Position numbers and translations under genes: made by a program
In this document: piece by piece, positions 1-4,964 of the stretch
Position numbering within the stretch: position 1 is the first letter of the stretch
Layout: each line of letters starts with the position of its first letter
Assembly: GCA_036639135.1 (NCBI GenBank)
Contig: JAVWJE010000097.1
Location: 1-6,392 of the forward strand
DNA: 6,392 nt
Direction of reading: 5' to 3'
Source: Carnobacterium_A sp036639135
GTDB taxonomy: Bacteria; Bacillota; Bacilli; Lactobacillales; Carnobacteriaceae
The notes under the pieces: generated by a model
Seen by the model: only the letters and a program-made list of their open reading frames with translations
Told to the model about the DNA's origin: nothing
Database searches by the model: none

Positions 1-328
1 CTTCAGAAATAGCATTTGATACAATCGCTTGTAATTCTTCTTCAGAAAGTTGTTGAGGTAAATATTTCCCGACGAGTTTGATTGCGTTATTCGTTTGCTC
101 AACCAAATCTTCTCTATTCGCTTTTTCAAACTCTATAAGAGATTCACGTCTTTGTTTCATTTCGCGAGAAAGAAGTGTTAATTCTTCATCCTCACTCAAC
201 TCACTACCTTTTTTAATTTTTTCATTTTGAAATGCAGCTTTAAGCATGCGTAAAACAGCTAAAGTATCTTTATCTTTAGCTTTCATAGCAGTTTTAATAT
301 CATCGTTTATGATTGTTAGAAGTGACAA
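1..328 (-). CDS. yqeY: YqeY/GatB-like domain protein, C-terminus cut by window edge
   Basis: About 109 residues are present; the family is usually near 150, so roughly the last 40 lie beyond the left edge. The protein begins MSLLTIINDDIKTAMKAKDK and continues with RMLKAAFQNEKIKKG and KYLPQQLSEEEL, which are characteristic of the YqeY family. That family resembles the C-terminal tRNA-binding domain of the GatB amidotransferase subunit; its exact role is not settled. The start is TTG at 326-328. It is preceded by GAGGGTGAG at a normal distance, and MSLL is the usual family N-terminus; the first in-frame ATG would remove conserved residues. The gene lies 35 bases downstream of rpsU on the same strand with no terminator between them, so the two are probably one transcript, as in many Bacillota. 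Identification is by recall of the family, and I am confident of it. Confidence 0.93.
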   Translation of the reverse strand, partial: MSLLTIINDDIKTAMKAKDKDTLAVLRMLKAAFQNEKIKKGSELSEDEELTLLSREMKQRRESLIEFEKANREDLVEQTNNAIKLVGKYLPQQLSEEELQAIVSNAISE

Positions 329-363
329 GACTTTCTCACCCTCAATTCCTATGCGTTTTCTGA

Positions 364-537
364 TTAGAACTTACGTTTTCTAGCCGCCTCAGATTTCTTC
401 TTACGTTTCACACTTGGTTTTTCGTAGAATTCGCGTTTACGGGCTTCTTGCAAAGTACCAGTTTTTGAAACGGTGCGTTTGAAGCGACGAAGAGCATCAT
501 CAAGAGATTCATTTTTCTTAATAACTGTTTTTGACAT
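364..537 (-). CDS. rpsU: Small ribosomal subunit protein bS21
   Basis: A complete 57-residue protein beginning MSKTVIKKNESLDDALRRFK and ending in a very basic tail (VKRKKKSEAARKRKF). Both the sequence and the length are typical of bS21 in Bacillota. bS21 binds the 30S subunit near the 3' end of 16S rRNA and helps start translation. The ATG at 535-537 follows an unusually long, near-tandem ribosome binding site (GGAGGGAGGG, 546-555) with 8 bases of spacing. The gene is first in a probable two-gene operon with yqeY and has a near-consensus promoter about 90 bases upstream. It is too short to stand out by ORF length, and a longer out-of-frame reading frame overlaps it, but the amino-acid match is unambiguous. 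Confidence 0.97.
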   Translation of the reverse strand: MSKTVIKKNESLDDALRRFKRTVSKTGTLQEARKREFYEKPSVKRKKKSEAARKRKF

Positions 538-545
538 AGTAAATT

Positions 546-555
546 CCCTCCCTCC
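546..555 (-). promoter_or_regulatory. Strong, near-tandem ribosome binding site of rpsU
   Basis: On the minus strand the sequence reads GGAGGGAGGG, ending 8 bases before the rpsU ATG. It contains two overlapping matches to the anti-Shine-Dalgarno complement (GGAGG and GAGGG), so 16S rRNA can pair in two registers, at 8 or about 13 bases from the start. Confidence 0.85.
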
Positions 556-628
556 GTGCTTGTAAAAGTAACCGTTATTTGTTTATACATCATACCTTTT
601 TCGTACAAACTAAGAACTGTCCTTCCTT

Positions 629-657
629 ATTATATCGAATGTATTTTTTCACGTCAA
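629..657 (-). promoter_or_regulatory. SigA-type promoter of rpsU-yqeY
   Basis: On the minus strand a TTGACG -35 box (652-657) and a perfect TATAAT -10 box (629-634) are separated by exactly 17 bases. Transcription should start near 622, giving a leader of about 85 bases before rpsU. This is the best promoter in the window, as expected for a ribosomal protein gene. Confidence 0.88.
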
Positions 658-744
658 CAAAGTATTTACTTTTTATTAGAAAAAGTTAGAGAAACAGCAT
701 TAACACTACTTTATTCCATCCCTAAATTTTTATTTTTTCAATAA

Positions 745-1170
745 TTAGTAGGGTTTTTCTGAACATTCTTTGCATTTCCCGAAGATTTCGAACCGGTGTG
801 ACTCCATTTCACATCCACTTAGCTGCTCTTCAAAAAAGTTCATGGGACACATTTTTATATTTTTTGTCATTCCGCAACTTGTACAAATAAAGTGGTGGTG
901 ATGCCCTTGATGCATGCATCCAAAACGAAACATTTTCTCTCCATTTAACTCCGTTTCTTCTAAAACACCTAATTCTACAAAAGTATATAAGTTACGATAA
1001 ATAGTATCATAACTTATTGTTGGATAATTTTTTCTTAGTAATAAATGTACTTCTTTTGCAGGCAAATAACGATCTTCATTCACAAAAATAGATAACATCT
1101 GCTCACGCTTATCTGTGTATTTATAACCATTTTCTTTTAAAATAGTAATGGCTTTTTCAACTGTAGTCAT
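745..1170 (-). CDS. zur: Fur-family metalloregulator, Zur (zinc uptake) type
   Basis: A 141-residue protein of normal Fur-family length. The N-terminal winged helix includes GYKYTDKREQML (residues 15-26) and the recognition-helix region SYDTIYRNL (53-61). The C-terminal dimerisation and metal domain has the HHHH cluster (90-93), CTSC (96-99) and CKEC (133-136); the two CxxC pairs form the structural zinc site. The wording GYKYT.KRE, GEK.FRF and KFEI-like HRFEIFGKC matches B. subtilis Zur (YqfV) and Listeria ZurR better than Fur or PerR, so zinc-dependent repression of zinc uptake genes is the likely role; metal specificity is inferred. I chose the ATG at 1168-1170. AAGGGAG (1183-1189) sits 12 bases upstream of it but directly abuts the alternative ATG at 1180-1182, and an earlier ATG at 1207-1209 lies inside the -10 box. 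No zinc transporter genes are adjacent. Confidence 0.9.
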   Translation of the reverse strand: MTTVEKAITILKENGYKYTDKREQMLSIFVNEDRYLPAKEVHLLLRKNYPTISYDTIYRNLYTFVELGVLEETELNGEKMFRFGCMHQGHHHHFICTSCGMTKNIKMCPMNFFEEQLSGCEMESHRFEIFGKCKECSEKPY

Positions 1171-1207
1171 TCTTGTACGCATCTCCCTTGAATCATGACC
1201 TATGTAC

Positions 1208-1237
1208 ATTATAGCCCATCTCTATTCTATTAGGCAA
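1208..1237 (-). promoter_or_regulatory. Probable promoter of the Zur-like gene
   Basis: The minus strand has TTGCCT (1232-1237) and a perfect TATAAT (1208-1213) with 18 bases between them. Transcription would start near 1201, about 30 bases before the chosen start codon, and this excludes the upstream in-frame ATG at 1207-1209. Confidence 0.7.
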
Positions 1238-1261
1238 GAAGGCTGTTTTTATTCCTATCTC

Positions 1262-1300
1262 TTCAATTATAATGACATATCAGTTATAATTATAATTGAA
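1262..1300. promoter_or_regulatory. AT-rich inverted repeats between zur-like gene and yqfL; candidate operator and yqfL promoter
   Basis: TTCAATTATAA (1262-1272) and TTATAATTGAA (1290-1300) form a perfect 11-bp inverted repeat separated by 17 bases. Inside it lies a perfect 12-bp palindrome, TTATAATTATAA (1284-1295). The plus strand also holds TATAAT at 1285-1290 with a weak -35 (TTCAAT, 1262-1267) 17 bases away, which could drive yqfL; a second TATAAT is at 1291-1296. Overlap of a possible promoter with a dyad suggests an operator, and TTATAAT-type dyads resemble PerR/Fur-family boxes. In DNA this AT-rich, chance palindromes are common, so this is a candidate only. Confidence 0.4.
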
Positions 1301-1350
1301 CTAGTTAGATAAACCATTTTTTGGTTTTTTTAGAAAAGAGGGATAACCTA

Positions 1351-2181
1351 TTGGAAAAGCAAAATAAGATTAATTTATACATTATTTCAGATTCTGTCGG
1401 GGGGACAGCTAATAACTTAGGGCAAGCAGCGATGTCTCAATTCCCAGGCGTAGATGCAAATGTGTCTGCCTACCCTTTTATCAGAGGAGAAGATACTCTT
1501 TATTCAATTCTTGAAAAAGCTAACAAAGATAATGCATTAGTTATTCATACACTAATTTCACCTAAATTAACTAGTCTCATCGTTTCTTACTGTGAAAACC
1601 ATGATTTGTTTTGTTTTGATGTTATAAATCCTGTTGTAAAAGAAATTGAAAAACGGACAAATACAAAACCTCTAGAAGAGCCAGGAATACTGCATCAATT
1701 AAACGACAACTATTTTGATCGTATTAGTGCAATTGAATTTGCTGTTAAATACGATGATGGACGAGACCCTAAAGGATTTTTAGAAGCCGATATTGTCTTA
1801 CTAGGAATTTCTCGTACTTCTAAAACACCTCTAAGTATGTTTTTAGCTAATCAGAATTACAAGGTTGCTAATTTACCTTTAGTCCCAGAAGCTCATATTC
1901 CAGATACTTTATGGAAAGTTAATCCCAAAAAGATCGTTGGGTTAACCAACGATCGACGTGTACTGAATAGCATTAGACGTGAGCGCATGATTACTTACGG
2001 ACTAAATCCAGAAACAGGTTATTCAAAAATTGATCGGATTGATGAAGAATTGGCTTTTGCTACAAAATTATATGAAGAACTAGATTGTTTAGTGATTAAT
2101 GTTGCAACCAAATCAATTGAAGAAACAGCTGCTATTATTGTTAATACATTACAATTAGAATCTAAAAAAAGAACTTTTTAA
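1351..2181 (+). CDS. yqfL: Pyruvate phosphate dikinase regulatory protein (bifunctional kinase/phosphorylase, DUF299)
   Basis: A 276-residue protein of normal length for the PPDK/PEP-synthase regulatory family. These soluble enzymes use ADP to phosphorylate, and Pi to dephosphorylate, a threonine next to the catalytic histidine of pyruvate phosphate dikinase, switching it off and on and so controlling pyruvate-PEP interconversion. Visible hallmarks are the N-terminal IISDSVGGTA (residues 11-20), EFAVKYDDGRDP (129-140) and the nucleotide-binding P-loop GISRTSKTPLS (152-162), followed by VANLPLVPE. The similarity to B. subtilis YqfL is strong. The start is TTG at 1351-1353, 8 bases after GAGGG (1338-1342); a farther in-frame TTG at 1321 has no ribosome binding site and falls within a small hairpin. 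The target dikinase gene is not in this window. It is the only plus-strand gene, divergent from the Zur-like gene and ending at a strong terminator. Confidence 0.93.
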   Translation: MEKQNKINLYIISDSVGGTANNLGQAAMSQFPGVDANVSAYPFIRGEDTLYSILEKANKDNALVIHTLISPKLTSLIVSYCENHDLFCFDVINPVVKEIEKRTNTKPLEEPGILHQLNDNYFDRISAIEFAVKYDDGRDPKGFLEADIVLLGISRTSKTPLSMFLANQNYKVANLPLVPEAHIPDTLWKVNPKKIVGLTNDRRVLNSIRRERMITYGLNPETGYSKIDRIDEELAFATKLYEELDCLVINVATKSIEETAAIIVNTLQLESKKRTF

Positions 2182-2197
2182 TTCATTCGTCACACAA

Positions 2198-2235
2198 CAA
2201 AAGGAGATAATTTAAAATTATCTCCTTTTGTTTTT
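2198..2235 (+). terminator. Rho-independent terminator of yqfL, probably also serving the convergent TPM gene
   Basis: CAAAAGGAGATAATT (from 2198) pairs perfectly with AATTATCTCCTTTTG (to 2230) around a very short loop, and TTTTT (2231-2235) follows on the plus strand. It starts 17 bases after the yqfL stop. Read from the minus strand the same hairpin is followed by a shorter, interrupted T-run (TTTTGTTG), so it may also stop transcripts from the TPM gene. Confidence 0.92.
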
Positions 2236-2260
2236 ACTTTTAAATGTTTTTACTTTTAAA
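2229..2260. repeat. Perfect 16-bp tandem duplication
   Basis: TGTTTTTACTTTTAAA occurs at 2229-2244 and again, without a mismatch, at 2245-2260. The left copy supplies the T-tract of the yqfL terminator. The right copy contains the TAA stop codon of the TPM gene (2256-2258, minus strand). It looks like a slippage or duplication event in a convergent intergenic spacer. Confidence 0.9.
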
Positions 2261-3095
2261 ATCCACGACTAGATCCACCGCCACCAGAACTTCCGCCGCC
2301 GCCGAATCCGCCACCGCCACCAAATCCGCCGCCACCACCAAATCCGCCACCGCCGCCGCGACCGCCTCGATTCCCTGCAGACATACCAATTAGGAACGGT
2401 AAGATACTTCCAGAACGACGTCCACCTGAACCGCCGCTTCCACCAGAAAAGAAACTACTTACAAGAAAAAAGATAATTAAGATAATGACAACGGTAGAAA
2501 TGCCGCCACCATTTTCATCATCATAAGCTGTTTCATCAACTTGATAACCAGAAAATATAACGTCATTATCAAAATTATATTCTTTATTTGTTTTGACTGC
2601 AGTCTCAGTAAAGATGTTTTTTAGAGCTGAATCAAAATCATTATTTTTTAAATCTTCAATGTTCCGGTCCAATATAGCTCCTGTGCCACTATCAGTCAAA
2701 GCACCTTCTAATCCATATCCCACTTCAAATCGGATTTCACGTTCTTTAGCGGACATCAGTATTAAGACACCATTATCTAACTTATTACCACCAATACCCC
2801 ATTTTTTGAACAGCTTCTCGCTATATTCTTCTATGCTGTTTCCATTGAGACTATCTACCGTAGCAATAACAATTTGTGGTTTTTCATTTGTATCTTCGTA
2901 ATGCTTATTAACATCAATAATAAATTTCTCTGTCTCTGAAGAAAGTAAATTAGCTTCATCATAAATGTAAAAGCTTTTAGATGGTTCAGGATAATCAGAA
3001 GCAGCCATTACTTTTAGTGGATTAAAGTAAAGAAAAGTTAAACTCAATGCGACTAGAAAGTAAACAATTTTTTTACTCTTCTTGTCTGTTTCCAC
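2256..3095 (-). CDS. Secreted/membrane-anchored TPM-domain protein with glycine-rich tail (YgcG-like)
   Basis: A 279-residue envelope protein. A signal peptide (basic METDKKSKK, hydrophobic core about 10-24, likely cleavage after VMA at residue 31) leads into a TPM domain (about 42-167) with FYIYDEANLL, KWGIGGNKLDNGVLIL (98-113) and EVGYGLEGALTD (124-135). A hydrophobic segment (ISTVVIILIIFFLVSS, about 199-214) and a glycine-rich tail (217-279) follow, including three GGGGGF units and ending SSRGF. The domain should therefore be outside the cell. TPM proteins are implicated in phosphatase activity and photosystem repair in plants; the bacterial role is poorly known. The start is GTG at 3093-3095, 8 bases after AAAGGAG (3104-3110). 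A TTG farther upstream would overlap the end of lemA and has no ribosome binding site. It follows lemA by 49 bases and is probably cotranscribed, a pairing seen in many bacteria. Symbol left empty because naming varies. Confidence 0.9.
   Translation of the reverse strand: METDKKSKKIVYFLVALSLTFLYFNPLKVMAASDYPEPSKSFYIYDEANLLSSETEKFIIDVNKHYEDTNEKPQIVIATVDSLNGNSIEEYSEKLFKKWGIGGNKLDNGVLILMSAKEREIRFEVGYGLEGALTDSGTGAILDRNIEDLKNNDFDSALKNIFTETAVKTNKEYNFDNDVIFSGYQVDETAYDDENGGGISTVVIILIIFFLVSSFFSGGSGGSGGRRSGSILPFLIGMSAGNRGGRGGGGGFGGGGGFGGGGGFGGGGSSGGGGSSRGF
2304..2357 (-). repeat. Three 18-bp units encoding GGGGGF in the TPM protein tail
   Basis: Three consecutive codon blocks encode five glycines and a phenylalanine; shorter GGGGSS units follow at the C-terminus. 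The units differ at third codon positions (GGN), so the protein repeat is better kept than the DNA repeat. The stretch is much richer in GC than its surroundings because glycine codons are GGN. Confidence 0.85.
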
Positions 3096-3144
3096 ATATT
3101 TCACTCCTTTAATTGAACTATACAATTGGTTGTAATTCAATGAC

Positions 3145-3711
3145 TTATTCAAAGTTTACTTCAGGAGCAATTTCAGAACCTTCAACAGCCTTAAAGTAAG
3201 GTTTCTTTTCAAATCCAGTTATATTTGCAATAATAGATCCTGGAAAACGTTTCACTTTATTATTGTAGCCTTGAACAGCTTCATTGTAACGTTGTCTTTC
3301 AACTGCTACGCGGTTTTCTGTTCCAGCTAATTCATCCATTAAGGCCTTTACATTTTCATTCGATTTTAATTCAGGATAATTCTCAACAACGACTAATAAA
3401 CGAGATAAAGCTGAAGACATTTCATTATTCGCGTCAATTTTTTCTTCGACAGAACTTGCACCACTTAATTTAGCTCGTGCATCTGCAATGTTTCCAAAAA
3501 CAGTTTGTTCTTGTGTCATTGCTCCTTTAACAGAATTTACCAAGTTTGGGATTAAATCATTCCGTCTTTGTAATTGTGATTCAACTTGAGACCAAGCGAC
3601 ATCAACATTACTCTCTTCTTGTATTAAACCATTATATGAACTAATAAACGGTACCACTAAGATTAACAATGCTACTACAACACCAATAGCTATTTTCATC
3701 CCTTTTTTCAT
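3145..3711 (-). CDS. lemA: LemA family protein
   Basis: A 188-residue protein, the usual LemA size. An N-terminal basic stretch and one hydrophobic segment (about residues 5-25) anchor it to the membrane, and the rest is a helical bundle. Family motifs are RRNDLIPNLVNSVKG (49-63), VENYPELKSNENV (109-121) and the long block from GTENRVAVERQRYNEAV (130-146) to YNNKVKRFPGSIIA (149-162), with F167-F173 (FEKKPYF) near the end. The function of bacterial LemA proteins is not firmly known; they are often encoded beside a TPM protein or the HtpX protease. The ATG follows GAGGG (3720-3724) with 8 bases of spacing. It is the first gene of a probable two-gene unit with the TPM gene, behind an extended -10 promoter. 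Confidence 0.95.
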   Translation of the reverse strand: MKKGMKIAIGVVVALLILVVPFISSYNGLIQEESNVDVAWSQVESQLQRRNDLIPNLVNSVKGAMTQEQTVFGNIADARAKLSGASSVEEKIDANNEMSSALSRLLVVVENYPELKSNENVKALMDELAGTENRVAVERQRYNEAVQGYNNKVKRFPGSIIANITGFEKKPYFKAVEGSEIAPEVNFE

Positions 3712-3760
3712 TTAAAATTCCCTCTTTCTATTCTAAATTTAGTATTTTGAATCTTAACTC

Positions 3761-3789
3761 ATTTTACCACAACTTAATCATACTTGAAA
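3761..3789 (-). promoter_or_regulatory. Probable extended -10 promoter of lemA-TPM
   Basis: The minus strand reads TGGTAAAAT, that is a TG extension one base before a TAAAAT -10 box (3761-3766). A weak -35 (TTTCAA, 3784-3789) lies 17 bases upstream. Transcription would start near 3754. The poor -35 suggests an activator could matter. Confidence 0.55.
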
Positions 3790-3804
3790 AAATAAAAAAA
3801 CATA

Positions 3805-3820
3805 TAAGACTTTAGTCGGA
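3805..3820. promoter_or_regulatory. Inverted repeat upstream of lemA, candidate response-regulator box
   Basis: TAAGACTTTAGTCGGA has the form TnnGAC-N4-GTCnnA, with GACT and AGTC around two bases. Its centre lies about 58 bases upstream of the predicted lemA start point, a normal place for an activator. The pattern resembles, from memory, boxes of the LiaR/VraR envelope-stress regulators; this is not verified. Confidence 0.35.
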
Positions 3821-3842
3821 AAATTTGATTTTCTCAAATTTT
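3820..3842. repeat. 9-bp perfect inverted repeat in the nfo-lemA spacer
   Basis: AAAATTTGA (3820-3828) and TCAAATTTT (3834-3842) are perfectly complementary around a 5-base spacer. No T-run follows on either strand, so it is not a clear terminator. It directly abuts the possible lemA operator and may be part of the control region, or a chance AT-rich dyad. Confidence 0.5.
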
Positions 3843-3897
3843 AATATTGATTTGTTGCTTTTTTATTTCTATTTAATTATGCCATAAATTAAATCAT

Positions 3898-3935
3898 AAA
3901 AAACCAAAAACATTAGAAAAGTAACATTCTTGGTT
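3898..3935 (-). terminator. Rho-independent terminator of nfo
   Basis: On the minus strand AACCAAGAATGTTA (3922-3935) pairs with TAATGTTTTTGGTT (3902-3915) around the six-base loop CTTTTC, using three G-U pairs, and the second arm runs into TTTTTT (3898-3903). On the plus strand the three wobbles become A-C mismatches, so the structure works only for minus-strand transcripts. It lies about 40 bases after the nfo stop codon. Confidence 0.85.
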
Positions 3936-3976
3936 CTAACTCATATTTGATTATTTCATATTTATACTTACTTTTC

Positions 3977-4879
3977 TTAGTATTCTTTTTGGTTAAGTAT
4001 ATCTTCTAATAAATTAGGATTAAATTGTTGTAATCTTAACATTCTAATTTCATGTCCATAAGGTGCTAACTTATTCTTTTTATCTTCTCCAACAAAAGGT
4101 GTTTCTAAAATCTTTGGTAATGCTTTTAATTTTGGGTGATGGACGACAGCGTTTAATGCATCAAAACCTATTGTTCCAAAACCAATATTTGCATGTCTGT
4201 CTTTTTGACTACCTTGTGGATTTTTTGAATCATTTACATGAATCACTTTTAATTTTTCTAGTCCAATAATAGCATCAAATTCTTGTAAAACCCCATCAAA
4301 ATCATTCTTAACATCGTAACCTGCATCATTTATATGGCATGTATCCATTGTTACAGATAATTTGTCATTCATTGTAACTCCAGAAATAATTTCTGCTAAT
4401 TCTTCAAAAGAACGCCCTACTTCTGTTCCTTTTCCAGCCATTGTTTCTAAAGCAATTTGTGCCAATTGATCTTTATGCAGCACCTCATTTAATCCTTTAA
4501 TAATTTGTTTGATAGCTGCTGGAGCTCCTTCTCCAACGTGAGCTCCAGGATGCATAGTAATTTGTCTAGCTCCCAAAGCTTCAGCACGTATAATTTCAGC
4601 TTTTAAAAATTCGATACCGAAAGCAAAGTTTTCAGGTTTTAAAGTATTTCCTAAATTAATAATATATGGTGCATGAACAACTATATTAGATAAACCATGC
4701 TCTTTCATAAAAGCAGTACCTGCTTCAATGTTCATATCTTCAATTGGTTTTCTTTTTGTGTTTTGTGGTGCTCCAGTGTAAATCATAAAGGTATTTGCGT
4801 GGTAACTTGCTGCATCTTCTGCTGAACCTAATAACATTTTTTTGCCACTCATTGACACATGTGATCCTAACAATTCCAT
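3977..4879 (-). CDS. nfo: Endonuclease IV (AP endonuclease, apurinic/apyrimidinic site repair)
   Basis: A 300-residue protein with the full endonuclease IV sequence. The enzyme cuts the DNA backbone 5' to abasic sites in base-excision repair and folds as a TIM barrel with three zinc ions. All the expected metal ligands are visible: H69 (VVHAP), H110 (TMHPGAH), E145 (ALETMAG), D179 and H182 (MDTCH), H214 (VIHVNDSK), D227 and H229 (KDRH), and E259 (ILETP). The N-terminus LLGSHVSMSG and C-terminus are intact and the length is slightly above the E. coli enzyme (285), so it should be active. The ATG follows GGAG (4890-4893) with 10 bases of spacing. It may have its own promoter in the 85-base gap after the RDD gene, with possible read-through from sppA, and ends at a clear terminator. 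B. subtilis YqfS is the close counterpart. Confidence 0.97.
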   Translation of the reverse strand: MELLGSHVSMSGKKMLLGSAEDAASYHANTFMIYTGAPQNTKRKPIEDMNIEAGTAFMKEHGLSNIVVHAPYIINLGNTLKPENFAFGIEFLKAEIIRAEALGARQITMHPGAHVGEGAPAAIKQIIKGLNEVLHKDQLAQIALETMAGKGTEVGRSFEELAEIISGVTMNDKLSVTMDTCHINDAGYDVKNDFDGVLQEFDAIIGLEKLKVIHVNDSKNPQGSQKDRHANIGFGTIGFDALNAVVHHPKLKALPKILETPFVGEDKKNKLAPYGHEIRMLRLQQFNPNLLEDILNQKEY

Positions 4880-4917
4880 TTTATTTAATCTCCAATCTTC
4901 TCTTTAAACTCTTATTC

Positions 4918-4946
4918 ATTGTAAGATAATTCAATCAAAAGAACAA
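4918..4946 (-). promoter_or_regulatory. Possible promoter of nfo
   Basis: On the minus strand TTGTTC (4941-4946) and TACAAT (4918-4923) are 17 bases apart. The -35 is weak (three of six consensus bases). The start point would be near 4911, about 30 bases before the nfo ATG. No hairpin terminator is visible between the RDD gene and nfo, so nfo might also be transcribed from upstream. Confidence 0.45.
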
Positions 4947-4964
4947 ATAAAAGAAAATTAGTGT

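Noticed and set aside
408..608. A 66-codon minus-strand reading frame over rpsU and its leader
   Set aside because: It overlaps rpsU in another frame, has no family resemblance, and rpsU itself is unmistakable.
661..750. Possible terminator between the Zur-like gene and rpsU (CCCTA ... TAGGG)
   Set aside because: Only a 5-bp pairing across a long AT-rich loop with no T-run after it; not convincing. Read-through into rpsU cannot be excluded.
1171..1209. Longer N-terminus of the Zur-like protein from ATG 1207-1209 or 1180-1182
   Set aside because: The first ATG lies in the -10 box of the likely promoter, and the second directly abuts the ribosome binding site with no spacing; the family N-terminus matches the start at 1170.
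2593..2901. A 102-codon plus-strand reading frame inside the TPM gene
   Set aside because: It is antisense to a clearly coding TPM domain, lacks recognisable features, and is best explained as a shadow frame.
3712..3976. Small RNA or small gene in the nfo-lemA spacer
   Set aside because: The spacer is accounted for by the nfo terminator, AT-rich dyads and the lemA promoter; no reading frame with a ribosome binding site or separate promoter-terminator pair was seen.
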